64,000 nucleotides of DNA from Microbacterium sp. CGR2 (GTDB lineage: Bacteria > Actinomycetota > Actinomycetes > Actinomycetales > Microbacteriaceae): assembly GCF_003626735.1 (NCBI RefSeq), contig NZ_RBHX01000001.1, positions 3,224,001 to 3,288,000 on the forward strand, written 5' to 3'. Shown in pieces: positions 37,485 to 50,073 of the stretch (its first letter is position 1; every line of letters begins with the position of its first letter). The notes beneath the pieces were generated by a model that was not told where the DNA came from, made no database searches, and was given only the letters and a program-made list of their open reading frames with translations. Both the position numbers and the translations under genes were made by a program.

Positions 37485-39358
37485 CTAGCGAGTGGAGAGG
37501 TGCGTGTGGATGTTCTGCGCAAGGACGGGACCGATTCCCTGAACTTCCTGAATCTCATCGGGTCGAGCACCGCGCAGAGCCGTGACCGACCCGAAATGCT
37601 TCAGCAGCACTTTGATCCGGGAGGCGCCGAGTCCGGGGACCTCGGCGAGCACGGTCGTGATGTCGTTTCGACGCTTCTTGCGCTGATGTGTGATCGCGAA
37701 TCGGTGGGCTTCGTCGCGCAGACGTTGAAGCAGGTAAAGGGCTTCGCTGGTGCGCGGGAGGATGACGGGGAAGTCGTCGCCGGGAAGCCAGACCTCTTCG
37801 AGGCGCTTGGCGATACCGCACACGGCGATCTCCGTGTGGCCGGCGTCGCGGAGGGCTCGCGCCGCCGCTTCGACCTGCGGTTTCCCTCCGTCGACGAGGA
37901 GCAGCTGCGGCGGATAGGCGAACCGCGGCTTGCGCTTCACGATGCCTTCCTCACCCGGGTCGTCGTCCTGCTCCTCGGGCCGGTCGAGGTATGCCAGCCG
38001 GCGCCGAAGCACCTGATACATCGAGTCGGTGTCGTCGGTCGTCTCGGGGATGCCGAAGGAGCGGTACTGATCTTTGCGAGGCAGGCCGTCTTCGAACACC
38101 ACCATCGAGGCGACGACATTCGTACCGCCGAGGTGCGAGATGTCGAAGCACTCGATGCGCAGTGGTGCCTCGCTCATTCCGAGAGCGTTCTGCAGATCGG
38201 TCAGCGCCTGGGTCCGGGCGACGTAGTCGCTCGTGCGTCGCGTCTTGTATCTGATCAGGGCCTGCTGCGCGTTGATCGTCGCGGTGCGCATCAGATCGGC
38301 GCGCTGGCCGCGCTGAGCGACCGCGATCTCGGTCTTCTTTCCGCGGCGCTCGCGCAGCCAGACCTCGAGTTCTGCGGCATCGTCGGGAAGCGTGGGCACC
38401 AGGATGCGACGGGGAACGTCCTGTGCGTCGCCGTACGCCCGCTGCAGCACCTGGTCGACGAGTTCACCCGTGGAGATGTCGAGCTCTTTCTCGATCGTCA
38501 TCGCACGGACACCGCGGACGCGCCCGCCGCGGATCACGAAGTGCTGGACCGCCGCGGCCAACTCATCCTCGGCGATACCGAACAGATCGGCATCTTCGTC
38601 CGGCGAGAGCACCAGCGCGCTCTTGCCGAGAACGGCCTCGATCGCCGTGAGTTTGTCGCGATACTTCGCGGCCGACTCATAGTCCATGGCCGCGGAGGCT
38701 GCCAGCATCCGCTTGGTCAGATCTCTCGTGAAGCGCTCGTCTCCGCCTGCCATGAACGCGACGAAGTCGTCGACCATGGCGCGGTGCTCTTCGATCGACA
38801 CGGTCATCGAGCAGGGTCCGCCGCACTTGCCGATCTGCCCGGGAAAGCAGGGCCTACCCGTCTGCATAGCGCGCTTGTAGCTGGAATCGCTGCATGTGCG
38901 GATGGGGAAGGCCTTGACCATCAGGTCGATCGTCTCGTGGACCGCCCACACCTTCGGGTACGGCCCGAAATAGCGTGCACCCGGAATCTTGCGATTGCGC
39001 GTGACGATGACCCGTGGCGCCTCGTCCGCCAGGGTCACAGCCATGAACGGGTATGACTTGTCATCCCGGTAGCGGACGTTGAAAGGCGGATCGAACTCTT
39101 TGATCCACATGTACTCGAGCTGGAGCGAGTCGACATCGGTCGACACGACCGTCCATTCGACGGAAGCGGCCGTGGTGACCATTCGCCGTGTGCGCTCGTG
39201 CAGCGTCCGCAACGGCGCGAAGTAGTTCGACAAGCGCTGGCGCAGGTTCTTGGCCTTGCCGACGTAGAGCACGCGCCCGTTGGCATCGCGGAACCGGTAC
39301 ACGCCGGGATCGGTCGGGATCTCTCCCGCCCGTGGCTTGTACGGCAGTACGTCTGCCA

Positions 39359-39359
<1 letters not shown>
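37485..39359 (-). CDS. uvrC: Excinuclease ABC subunit C
   Basis: A 624-residue nuclease that makes both incisions in nucleotide excision repair. The N-terminal GIY-YIG domain ([20 protein letters not shown]) has the 3' incision site. A Cys cluster [13 protein letters not shown] is near residue 180, a UVR motif near 215-245, the RNase H-like 5' incision domain contains CFDISHLGG and LLVDGGKPQ, and HhH motifs are at the C-terminus ([17 protein letters not shown]). Starts by TGATG overlap with uvrA. Confidence 0.97.
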
Positions 39360-42247
<2,888 letters not shown>

Positions 42248-42302
42248 CGGACAAGTCTACGAGGGGCCACCGACATCGGCTCCGTGCAGGCTGTGAGTAC
42301 CC

Positions 42303-42746
42303 TCAGCGCGAGTTCGGCTGCCGCCCCGCGAAAGCTCCGAGACCATCGCGGAGCGCGGTGATCTCCGAGACGTCCATCCCCACGGCGGCCATGACCTGGC
42401 GGGGCACATCCACGGCGCGATCACGCAGCGCTGAGCCGGCGGCGGTCAGCGTGATGTCCAGACGGCGCTCGTCCTGGCTGCTCCGCTGCCGCGCGACGAG
42501 CCCTTCCGCCTCGAGCCGCTTGACGAGCGGCGACGCTGTGGCGGGTTCCATCGCGAGGTCCGCAGCCAGATCGTGCAGCGTGCGAGGAGCGCGCTCCCAC
42601 AGCGCGAGCATCACCAGGTACTGAGGGTGCGTGAGTCCGAGCGGTTCCAGAATCGGTCGGTAGATCGCGACCACGTTGCGCGCTGCCGTCACTACCGCGA
42701 AGCAGAGCTGGTTCTCGAGTCGAAGCAGATCGTCGGAAGTCATCAC
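42303..42746 (-). CDS. MarR-family regulator, OhrR-like peroxide sensor
   Basis: A 147-residue winged-helix protein. ENQLCFAVVTAARN places a Cys at residue 15 in the exact context of the peroxide-sensing Cys15 of Bacillus OhrR, and LGLTHPQYLVMLALWE follows as in that group. The wHTH spans about 45-105 (MEPATASPLVKRLEAEGLV, QDERRLDITLT). It has no C-terminal redox Cys, so it would be a 1-Cys sensor. GTG at 42746 fits a leaderless start (TATAGT 6 nt before); an ATG one codon later is possible. No ohr gene is adjacent; the divergent gene encodes a CxxC protein. Confidence 0.82.
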   Translation of the reverse strand: MMTSDDLLRLENQLCFAVVTAARNVVAIYRPILEPLGLTHPQYLVMLALWERAPRTLHDLAADLAMEPATASPLVKRLEAEGLVARQRSSQDERRLDITLTAAGSALRDRAVDVPRQVMAAVGMDVSEITALRDGLGAFAGRQPNSR

Positions 42747-42768
42747 GATCCGACTATATCCGCCCTAA

Positions 42769-42786
42769 TCGTTAGTACACTAACGA
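42769..42786. promoter_or_regulatory. MarR/OhrR operator palindrome in divergent promoter
   Basis: TCGTTAGT-AC-ACTAACGA, two perfect 8-bp arms around AC. It covers the -10 candidate of the divergent CxxC gene (TACACT, 42776-42781) and lies 23 bp from the regulator GTG, so one dimer could repress both directions. Typical in size and spacing for MarR operators. Confidence 0.75.
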
Positions 42787-42788
42787 AC

Positions 42789-43031
42789 ATGGCCAAAGAC
42801 CCCGACCGCGCGCCGCTCCGCTCCCGCATCCGTGAAGCGGGAGGTCTGTACGCCTGGGTGAACACGAACCTCATCCGCTTCGCCGGCCCTGCGTCCGTCG
42901 GTCCCTATGAGAAGACGCCGCCGCCCAGCGCCGCGGAACGCGCGGAGCGAGCCTGTCCGCTGTGCGGAGCGGCGATGACGGCGCATGAGATCGACCGCAG
43001 CGGCCCCAAACCATTGATTCACTGCCCCTAG
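42789..43031 (+). CDS. Small CxxC zinc-ribbon-like protein, divergent from the OhrR-like gene
   Basis: An 80-residue protein. CPLCGAAMTAHEI..IHCP near the C-terminus offers Cys and His ligands for zinc or a redox pair. The first half contains LYAWVNTNLIRFAGPASVG. Function unknown. ATG at 42789 lies 7 nt after TACACT and 3 bp from the operator edge, so transcription is probably leaderless and repressed by the regulator. It resembles small proteins seen annotated only as hypothetical in actinobacteria. Confidence 0.65.
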   Translation: MAKDPDRAPLRSRIREAGGLYAWVNTNLIRFAGPASVGPYEKTPPPSAAERAERACPLCGAAMTAHEIDRSGPKPLIHCP

Positions 43032-43061
43032 GACGCGGTGAAGCCACGCGGGGCCGCCGGC

Positions 43062-43400
43062 TCAGGTCTCGTCAGCCGCCGCGTGCGCTTCCCGAGCCGC
43101 ATCGAGCCAGAGCATCAGGGCGTCGTCGTCTTCGAGCACCTCGGGCGACACATCGAGCCACCGCGTTCCCATCGTCTGCGTACCCATGGCGGCGGGTGCG
43201 ACCCCGGGCTGAGTCACCAGTGCGGCGCCGCTCTCCTCGTCGACACGCACCAGGAGAACGCCACTGTTTCGCGCGCAGACGAGGATGCGACCGCGGTCGA
43301 GGAACGCCTTCGTGCCGAACATGCGCTTCTCCTCGATGTCACTTCCCACCGTGAGCAGCGCACGAACACGGTCGGCGAGTTCTTCGCCCGCGGCATCCAT
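43062..43400 (-). CDS. TfoX N-terminal-domain protein
   Basis: A 112-residue protein with the TfoX/Sxy N-domain signature: EEKRMFGTKAFLDRGRILVCARNSGVLLVRVDEE. Alone, without the C-domain that links TfoX to competence. Role in actinobacteria is unknown. It ends convergently 30 bp from the CxxC gene; its own start lies 28 bp downstream of the uvrB stop on the same strand. Confidence 0.75.
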   Translation of the reverse strand: MDAAGEELADRVRALLTVGSDIEEKRMFGTKAFLDRGRILVCARNSGVLLVRVDEESGAALVTQPGVAPAAMGTQTMGTRWLDVSPEVLEDDDALMLWLDAAREAHAAADET

Positions 43401-43428
43401 CTCCGGTTCCCCTATCGTCCGGGCGCGC

Positions 43429-45501
43429 TCACGCGTGACCGGCCCTTTCCATGGCTCGCAGTTCCTTCTTCATGTCTTGCACCTCGTCGCGCAATCGCCC
43501 GGCCAGCTCGAATTTGAGTTCTGCGGCCGCGGCGAGCATCTGGTTCGAGAGGTCTTGAATCGTGGCCTCGAGCTGCTGAGCCCCCTCTGCCGCGATGCCG
43601 GTGCGACGGAGATTCGGAGTCGGGGACTTGCCCTTTCCCGTCGCCCGCCCTCGGCCGGACAACATGTCGGCGGTGTCGGCGCCTTCTCGTGCCAGGATCT
43701 CGGTGATGTCGGCGATGCGCTTGCGCAGCGGCTGCGGGTCGATGCCGTGTTCCTTGTTGTACGCCACCTGCTTCTCACGTCGCCGATCGGTCTCTTCGAT
43801 GGCCTTCGCCATGGAGTCGGTGACTCTGTCGGCGTACATGTGCACTTCGCCGGAGACATTTCGCGCAGCACGTCCGATGGTCTGGATGAGGGAGGTGCCC
43901 GATCGCAGGAACCCCTCTTTGTCAGCGTCGAGAATGGCGACGAGCGAGACCTCCGGGAGGTCGAGCCCCTCACGGAGCAGGTTGATGCCGACGAGCACGT
44001 CATACACGCCGGCTCTGAGCTCGGTGAGCAGTTCGACGCGGCGCAGCGTGTCGACGTCGGAGTGCAGATAACGGACACGGACACCGTGCTCGCCGAGGAA
44101 GTCGGTGAGCTCTTCGGCCATCTTCTTCGTCAGCGTCGTGACGAGCACGCGTTCGTCTTTCCCGACGCGCACGCGGATCTCCTCGAGCAGGTCATCGATC
44201 TGCCCCTTCGACGGCTTCACGACGATGTGCGGATCGACGAGCCCGGTCGGGCGGATGATCTGCTCCACGACGCCGTCGGCGATGCCCATCTCGTACTTGC
44301 CGGGAGTCGCCGACAGGTAGACGGTCTGCCCGACGCGGTTCTTGAACTCATCCCATCGAAGCGGGCGGTTGTCCATGGCACTGGGCAGACGGAAACCGTG
44401 ATCGACGAGCGTGCGCTTTCGAGACGCGTCGCCCTCGTACATGGCGCCGATCTGCGGCACGGTCACGTGCGATTCGTCGATCACCATCAGGAAGTCGTCG
44501 GGGAAGAAGTCGAGAAGCGTGTGCGGAGGCTCGCCCGGCATACGACCGTCCATGTGACGGGAGTAGTTCTCGATCCCGGAGCAGAAACCCAGCTGCTGCA
44601 GCATCTCGAGGTCGAAGGTCGTGCGCATGCGCAGCCGCTGTGCCTCCAGCAGCTTCCCCTGACGCTCGAATTCGGCCAGCCGCTCCTCGAGCTCGTGCTC
44701 GATGGTGCCGATGGATCGCTGGATGACGTCGGTTCCGGCCACGTAATGCGATGCGGGGAAGATCGGCACGGAGTCGAGCTTCTCGATGACCTCGCCGGTG
44801 AGCGGGTGCAGAGAGTAGAGACCTTCGATCTCGTCGCCGAACAACTCGATGCGGATCGCGTGCTCTTCATAGACGGGGATGATCTCGATCGTGTCTCCGC
44901 GCACCCGGAAGTTCCCGCGGGAGAAGTCGACGTCGTTGCGGTTGTACTGCATCGCGATGAACTGGCGGATCAGTGCGTCTCGGTCGTAACGCTCACCCAC
45001 CTGCAACGCGACCATCGCGCGAAGGTACTCCTCGGGAGCACCGAGGCCGTAGATGCAGGAAACAGTCGAGACGACGATGACGTCTCGACGGCTGAGCAGG
45101 GAGTTCGTCGTCGAGTGGCGCAGTCGCTCGACTTCGGCGTTGATCGAGGAGTCCTTCTCGATGAAGGTGTCGGTCTGGGGCACATACGCCTCAGGCTGGT
45201 AGTAGTCGTAGTACGAGACGAAGTACTCCACCGCGTTGTTGGGCATGAGCTCGCGGAACTCGTTCGCCAACTGCGCGGCGAGCGTCTTGTTGTGTGCCAG
45301 CACGAGAGTCGGACGCTGCACCTGTTCGACCAACCAGGCCGTGGTCGCCGATTTACCGGTACCCGTCGCACCGAGCAGAACGACGTCGGTCTCGCCCGCG
45401 TTGACTCTCGACGCCAGCTCGGCGATTGCCTGCGGCTGGTCGCCCGCGGGCGCGTACTCGCTGATGACCTCGAAAGGACGGACGCTGCGCGTGGGTTGCA
45501 T
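43429..45501 (-). CDS. uvrB: Excinuclease ABC subunit B
   Basis: A 690-residue helicase-like subunit that loads onto damage found by UvrA and recruits UvrC. Walker A GATGTGKS near 45, beta-hairpin region [20 protein letters not shown], helicase motifs ([32 protein letters not shown]) and a C-terminal UVR domain. ATG at 45501, 44 bp after coaE. No LexA box was seen. Confidence 0.97.
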   Translation of the reverse strand: MQPTRSVRPFEVISEYAPAGDQPQAIAELASRVNAGETDVVLLGATGTGKSATTAWLVEQVQRPTLVLAHNKTLAAQLANEFRELMPNNAVEYFVSYYDYYQPEAYVPQTDTFIEKDSSINAEVERLRHSTTNSLLSRRDVIVVSTVSCIYGLGAPEEYLRAMVALQVGERYDRDALIRQFIAMQYNRNDVDFSRGNFRVRGDTIEIIPVYEEHAIRIELFGDEIEGLYSLHPLTGEVIEKLDSVPIFPASHYVAGTDVIQRSIGTIEHELEERLAEFERQGKLLEAQRLRMRTTFDLEMLQQLGFCSGIENYSRHMDGRMPGEPPHTLLDFFPDDFLMVIDESHVTVPQIGAMYEGDASRKRTLVDHGFRLPSAMDNRPLRWDEFKNRVGQTVYLSATPGKYEMGIADGVVEQIIRPTGLVDPHIVVKPSKGQIDDLLEEIRVRVGKDERVLVTTLTKKMAEELTDFLGEHGVRVRYLHSDVDTLRRVELLTELRAGVYDVLVGINLLREGLDLPEVSLVAILDADKEGFLRSGTSLIQTIGRAARNVSGEVHMYADRVTDSMAKAIEETDRRREKQVAYNKEHGIDPQPLRKRIADITEILAREGADTADMLSGRGRATGKGKSPTPNLRRTGIAAEGAQQLEATIQDLSNQMLAAAAELKFELAGRLRDEVQDMKKELRAMERAGHA

Positions 45502-45545
45502 ACCTCAAGCGTATGCCGCCCCTCCGACATCGCGGCCGTTCAGCG

Positions 45546-46151
45546 TCAGCTCTCCCGGGCGCGGAGCCGATCCCAGAGCGCATCCGTCTGGGCATGGGTC
45601 TGGGAGAGTGTGCCCGCGGTGTCGATGACGACGTCGGCGATGCCGAGCCGCTGCTCGTCCGAGACCTGTGCGTCGATCCGTTCCTGCGCCGCCGTCTCGG
45701 TCATTCCCCGCAGCTCGACGAGGCGGCGGAGCCGCACGGCGGCCGGGGCGTGGGCGACGACGATGAGATCCCACGGGTCGTCGACGCGCGCCTCGACCAA
45801 CAGGGGCACGTCATACACCACGACAGCCTGCGGATCGTCGCCGAACGCCTTCTCGAAGCGCCGCTGCGATTCGGCGCGCACGGCGGGATGAACGAGGGAA
45901 TTCAGTTGGCGGAGCCGAGCATCGTCGCCGAACACGATGGCTCCCAGCGCGGCACGGTCCAGCGCCCCGTCAGACGCGAGGACAGTCGGACCGAAAGCTT
46001 CCGTGATGCGCTCCAACACCGGTGATCCCGGCGCCTGCACGTCGCGTACGATTTGGTCGGCGTCGATGACGACGGCACCGTGTTCCCGCAGGCGTCGAGC
46101 GATGGTCGACTTCCCGGACGCGATTCCACCGGTGAGCGCGATGAGGGGCAT
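45546..46151 (-). CDS. coaE: Dephospho-CoA kinase
   Basis: A 201-residue P-loop kinase for the last step of CoA synthesis. Walker A GGIASGKS at 8-15, VIDADQIVRDV, and YDVPLLVEAR are all family blocks. ATG at 46151. It follows the CoA-binding-protein gene by 30 bp and precedes uvrB, with which it is linked in many actinobacteria. Confidence 0.95.
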   Translation of the reverse strand: MPLIALTGGIASGKSTIARRLREHGAVVIDADQIVRDVQAPGSPVLERITEAFGPTVLASDGALDRAALGAIVFGDDARLRQLNSLVHPAVRAESQRRFEKAFGDDPQAVVVYDVPLLVEARVDDPWDLIVVAHAPAAVRLRRLVELRGMTETAAQERIDAQVSDEQRLGIADVVIDTAGTLSQTHAQTDALWDRLRARES

Positions 46152-46181
46152 GCGGCCAGTCTAGAGTTCCCCTTCCCTCTC

Positions 46182-46763
46182 TCAGCGAGCCAGGAGCTGA
46201 CGACGCGAGCTGATCACGCCGGTGTCGAAGCCGGCGAGATGCAGCCCCCCGTGGAATCGTGCGTGCTCGATCTTCAGGCAACGGTCCATGACGACCGACA
46301 GCCCGGCCCCCTCTGCGAGCACCGCAGCATCCTCATTCCACGAACCGAGCTGAAGCCACAGTGTCTGCGCCCCCACGTCGATGGCCTCCTGCGCGACTGC
46401 GGGGAGATCATCGTGTCGACGGAAGACGTCCACGATGTCGGGAACGACCGGGAGATCTGCCAACGAGGCGTAGACCGTCTGCCCGAGGATCTCCTTCTCC
46501 CGAGGGTTGACCAGGTAGACGTCGTAAGCCGTACTGGAAAGCAGGTACGTCGCCACGAAGAAGGATGCGCGAGCGGGATTGTTCGAGGCTCCGACGATCG
46601 CGACCGACTTCGCGCGGCGAAGCACGCCGAAACGCTCCTGCTGAGTGGGGCCGACCCAGGTGCGCCCCTGCGCGATGGTCGTCGCGGGCAGAGCGCAGGC
46701 CGCCGCCTCCGTCGCCACAGGGAGCGCGCATGCGTCTGCCCCGGAAGTCTCCTGCCCGCTCAT
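46182..46763 (-). CDS. CoA-binding (Rossmann) domain protein
   Basis: A 193-residue protein of the YccU/CoA-binding family: VAIVGASNNPARASFFVATYL near residue 53, VDVFRRHDDLPAVAQEA, and LWLQLGSWNEDAA, ending with a conserved MDRCLKIEHARF. Typical members are about 140 residues; here a 40-residue Ala-rich N-terminal extension precedes the domain. Precise role unknown. Coupled to the sulfhydrylase gene by ATGA, so it belongs to the sulfur/acetyl-CoA cassette. Confidence 0.82.
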   Translation of the reverse strand: MSGQETSGADACALPVATEAAACALPATTIAQGRTWVGPTQQERFGVLRRAKSVAIVGASNNPARASFFVATYLLSSTAYDVYLVNPREKEILGQTVYASLADLPVVPDIVDVFRRHDDLPAVAQEAIDVGAQTLWLQLGSWNEDAAVLAEGAGLSVVMDRCLKIEHARFHGGLHLAGFDTGVISSRRQLLAR

Positions 46764-48064
46764 CGGTTCGCTCCCGTCGCCGTCGTGAGTGCCTGATCGA
46801 GGTCCCAGATGATGTCGTCCGCGTCTTCGAGGCCGACCGAGATCCGGATCAGATCGGAACGCACGCCGGCCGCCGCGAGTTGCTGATCGGTGAGCTGGCG
46901 GTGGGTGGTGGAAGCAGGGTGGATGACGAGCGTGCGCGCATCGCCGATGTTCGCGAGATGGGAGGCGAGCTGCAGATTCTCGATGAGGGTCTCCCCCGCT
47001 GCGCGTCCGTCGTCGGCCTGGACCCCGAAGGCGAACACCGAGCCGGGACCCAGCGGCAGGTACTTCGCGGCACGATCATGGTGCGGGTGCCCCTCGAGGC
47101 CCGCCCAGGTGACGTAGGCGACCCGGGGGTCCGACGCGAGCCAGTCGGCGACGATCCTCGCGTTCGAGACGTGCGCGTCGATCCGTTGCGGAAGCGTCTC
47201 GACACCCTGCAACAGGTTGAATGCCGACTGCGGACTCAATGCCGGGCCGATGTCACGAAGTTGTTCGGAGCGCAGCTTGGTGAGGAAACCGTATTCGCCG
47301 AAGTTGTCCCACCACTTGATTCCCCCGTATGAGTCGACCGGCTCGGTCATCTGAGGGAACTTGCCATTGCCCCAGTCGAACGTGCCCTTCTCGATCACCA
47401 CGCCGCCGAGTGTCGTGCCGTGTCCGCCGAGGAACTTCGTCACCGAGTGGATCACGATGTCGGCCCCATGCTCGAGCGGCCGCGCGAGGTACGGCGTCGC
47501 CAGTGTCGCGTCCACGACGAGCGGCACGCCCGCGTCATGGGCGACGGCGGCGAGACCTTCGATGTCGGCGATCTCTCCCGACGGGTTGCCGATCATCTCC
47601 ACGTACACGACCTTCGTCTCCGGCCGGATCGCAGCGGCGTAGTCGGCGGGGTCCGTCGAGGAGACGAACGTGGTCTCGACGCCGAAGCGGCGAAGCGTCA
47701 CGTCCAACTGGGTCACCGTTCCGCCGTAGAGCTGGGCCGCCGCGACGACGTGATCGCCGGCGCCGACGAGAGCGGCGAAGGTGATGAACTCGGCGCTCAT
47801 CCCGGACGCCGTCGCCACCGCACCGATGCCTCCCTCGAGCGACGCGAGCCGCTCCTCCAGCGCAGCAACCGTCGGGTTGCCGATGCGGGAGTAGATGTTG
47901 CCGTACTTCTGCAGCGCGAAGAGGTTTCCGGCATCCGCCGCGTCATCGAAGACGAACGAGGTGGTCTGGTAGATCGGAACGGCACGTGCACCGGTCGACG
48001 CGTCCGGCGTGCCGCCGGCGTGGAGCGCCCTGGTGCGGAACCCGAAACGATGTTCTTCGGTCAT
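46760..48064 (-). CDS. metY: O-acetylhomoserine sulfhydrylase-type PLP enzyme
   Basis: A 434-residue Cys/Met-metabolism PLP enzyme. The PLP lysine is in SVTKFLGGHGTTLGG; YSRIGNPTVAALEERLASLEGG and the late VSVGLEDADDI are family blocks. The length and NGKFPQMTEPVDSYGG fit the O-acetylhomoserine sulfhydrylase branch, which makes homocysteine (or methionine from methanethiol) from O-acetylhomoserine. ATG at 48064 overlaps the ligase stop by ATGA. The adjacent ABC importer and acyl-CoA ligase could supply sulfur and acetyl-CoA, but that is an inference. Confidence 0.88.
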   Translation of the reverse strand: MTEEHRFGFRTRALHAGGTPDASTGARAVPIYQTTSFVFDDAADAGNLFALQKYGNIYSRIGNPTVAALEERLASLEGGIGAVATASGMSAEFITFAALVGAGDHVVAAAQLYGGTVTQLDVTLRRFGVETTFVSSTDPADYAAAIRPETKVVYVEMIGNPSGEIADIEGLAAVAHDAGVPLVVDATLATPYLARPLEHGADIVIHSVTKFLGGHGTTLGGVVIEKGTFDWGNGKFPQMTEPVDSYGGIKWWDNFGEYGFLTKLRSEQLRDIGPALSPQSAFNLLQGVETLPQRIDAHVSNARIVADWLASDPRVAYVTWAGLEGHPHHDRAAKYLPLGPGSVFAFGVQADDGRAAGETLIENLQLASHLANIGDARTLVIHPASTTHRQLTDQQLAAAGVRSDLIRISVGLEDADDIIWDLDQALTTATGANR

Positions 48065-50073
48065 GATGTCCTCAGTTCGGCGGCGGCGAGCACGTCGGCG
48101 ATGGCGGCGACGGCCCAGGGATTCTGCAGCGAGGTGGTATCCCCGAGAGCTTCGGGTTCGCGGCCGTGCCGACGATCCTGCTCGGCCTCCCACAGCTGCG
48201 CGAGAAGTCGACGCATGATCTTTCCCGACCGGGTCTTCGGCAGATCGGTGACCACGACGACGTGTCGCGGCTTGGCGACCGGGCCGATCGCTCCGGCCAC
48301 CTGGGCACGGAGGTCCTCGGGGGTGATCACCGCTGTCCCCGACGGGGTCACGAATGCGACGACGGCCTGTCCGGTGACCGGGTCCGAGACTCCGGCTGAC
48401 CCGGCTTCCCCGACCGTCTCGTGCGCGACCAGAGCGGATTCGATCTCGATGGTCGAGAGCCGGTGCCCCGACACGTTGACGACGTCGTCGAGGCGTCCGA
48501 GGATCCAGATGTAGCCGTCGACGTCCCGCGTGGCACCGTCTCCGGCGACGTAGAAGCCTCCGAAGTCCCCGTGGCCGGCGTAGGCCGACCAGTACGCGTC
48601 ACGGTAGCGCGCGGGGTCGCCCCACACGGTGCGCGCCATCCCGGGCCAGGGCCGGCGGACGACGAGCGTTCCAGAACGCCCAGGGGCTACTTCGCGCCCC
48701 TCCGGATCGACCACGGCGACATCGATCCCCGGCAGCGCGACGGTGGCAGAACCCGGCTTCAGGCTCGTGACGCCGGGCAACGGCGCGATCATGGCCGCTC
48801 CCGTCTCGGATTGCCACCAGGTATCCACGACCGGCAGCTCGTCTCGACCGAAGTTCCGCCGAAACCACACCCAGGCTTCGGGATTGATCGCTTCGCCGAC
48901 GGTTCCGAGCAGACGCAGACTCGAGAGATCGTGCCCGGCAGGAAGGTCGGCGCCGAACCACGTCATGAAGGTACGGATCAGGGTCGGGGCCGTGTAGTAC
49001 ACGGTCACCCCGTAGCGCTCGATGATCTCGAGATGCCGTTCGCGCTCCGGAGTGTCCGGTGTGCCCTCGTAGATCACCTGCGTCAGCCCGTTCGACAGCG
49101 GGCCGTAGATCTCGTAGGTGTGAGCGGTCACCCACGCGAGATCCGCCGTGCACCAGTGCACGTCGTCGGGCTTGGCATCGAAGTGCGCCCAGTGCGCCCA
49201 GCTCGTCTGGGTGAGGTACCCGCCTGATGTGTGGACGAGACCCTTCGGCTTCCCGGTCGTTCCCGACGTGTAGATGATGAAGAGCGGATGCTCGGCATCG
49301 AAGGGCTGCGCCACGTGCTCCGGTGAGGACGTGTCGACCGCATCGTGCCACCAGACGTCGCGGCCCGGCGTCCACGGCACCTCCTGGCCTGTACGACGCA
49401 GCACGAGGATGTGCTCGAGATCCGGGAGACCCGCGGCAGCCCGATCCGCCGTCGACTTGACCTCCGCCGCCGCGCCGCGCCGGAACTGACCATCACTCGT
49501 GACCAGCAGCTTGGCGCCGGTGTCCTCCAGCCGGAATCGCACGGCTTCGGCGGAGAACCCGCCGAACACGAGGGAGTGCACGGCACCCACTCGCGCGCAG
49601 GCGAGCGTGATCACTATCGTCTCCACGAGCACGGGGAGATAGATCACGACACGATCCCCGGGGCGGATGCCGAGGGCGGTGAGCGCGTTCGCCGCGCGCG
49701 AGACGCGTTGCTGGAGGTCGGCATAGGTGACGGATAGCCGGTCGCCGGGCTCACCTTCGAAGTGCAGCGCGACCTTTTCGCCGAGTCCGGCCTCGACGTG
49801 CCGGTCGACACAGTTGTAGGCCACGTTGAGCGTGCCACCCAGGAACCATCGTGCGGCGGGAACGGCATCCGCAGTGGGCGGATCCCACTCATGCGCCGTG
49901 TGCCAGGGCGTCGTCCAGTCCAGTCGCAGAGCGGCTTGTTCCCAGAACGCGACCGGATCTGCGGCGGCCCGGTCGTATGCGCCACCGTCGACGTTGGCCT
50001 GCGCCGCGAATGCCGCAGGCGGCGCGTAGACGCGGGATTCCTGAAGTCGCGCTTCGGTCAACGTCAGGTCCAT
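48061..50073 (-). CDS. Acetyl-CoA synthetase-type AMP-forming ligase
   Basis: A 670-residue acyl-adenylate ligase. P-loop-like YTSGTTGKPKGLVH, DTWWQSETGAAM, and the C-terminal acylation lysine in LPKTRSGKIMRRLL match Acs/PrpE. The N-terminal ~80 residues are typical for Acs (FWEQAALRLDWTTPW). It likely makes acetyl-CoA from acetate; propionate is possible. The ATG at 50073 overlaps the permease 3' end by 10 nt. Its place inside a sulfur-type operon is unusual; acetyl-CoA is needed for homoserine O-acetylation. Confidence 0.88.
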   Translation of the reverse strand: MDLTLTEARLQESRVYAPPAAFAAQANVDGGAYDRAAADPVAFWEQAALRLDWTTPWHTAHEWDPPTADAVPAARWFLGGTLNVAYNCVDRHVEAGLGEKVALHFEGEPGDRLSVTYADLQQRVSRAANALTALGIRPGDRVVIYLPVLVETIVITLACARVGAVHSLVFGGFSAEAVRFRLEDTGAKLLVTSDGQFRRGAAAEVKSTADRAAAGLPDLEHILVLRRTGQEVPWTPGRDVWWHDAVDTSSPEHVAQPFDAEHPLFIIYTSGTTGKPKGLVHTSGGYLTQTSWAHWAHFDAKPDDVHWCTADLAWVTAHTYEIYGPLSNGLTQVIYEGTPDTPERERHLEIIERYGVTVYYTAPTLIRTFMTWFGADLPAGHDLSSLRLLGTVGEAINPEAWVWFRRNFGRDELPVVDTWWQSETGAAMIAPLPGVTSLKPGSATVALPGIDVAVVDPEGREVAPGRSGTLVVRRPWPGMARTVWGDPARYRDAYWSAYAGHGDFGGFYVAGDGATRDVDGYIWILGRLDDVVNVSGHRLSTIEIESALVAHETVGEAGSAGVSDPVTGQAVVAFVTPSGTAVITPEDLRAQVAGAIGPVAKPRHVVVVTDLPKTRSGKIMRRLLAQLWEAEQDRRHGREPEALGDTTSLQNPWAVAAIADVLAAAELRTS

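Noticed and set aside
42248..42302. LexA (SOS) box upstream of uvrA, and likewise before uvrB
   Set aside because: No GAAC-n4-GTTC-like site is present in either upstream region.
42769..42786. Intrinsic terminator reading of the OhrR-region palindrome
   Set aside because: It is short, AT-balanced, lies between divergent starts and has no T-run, so it fits an operator.
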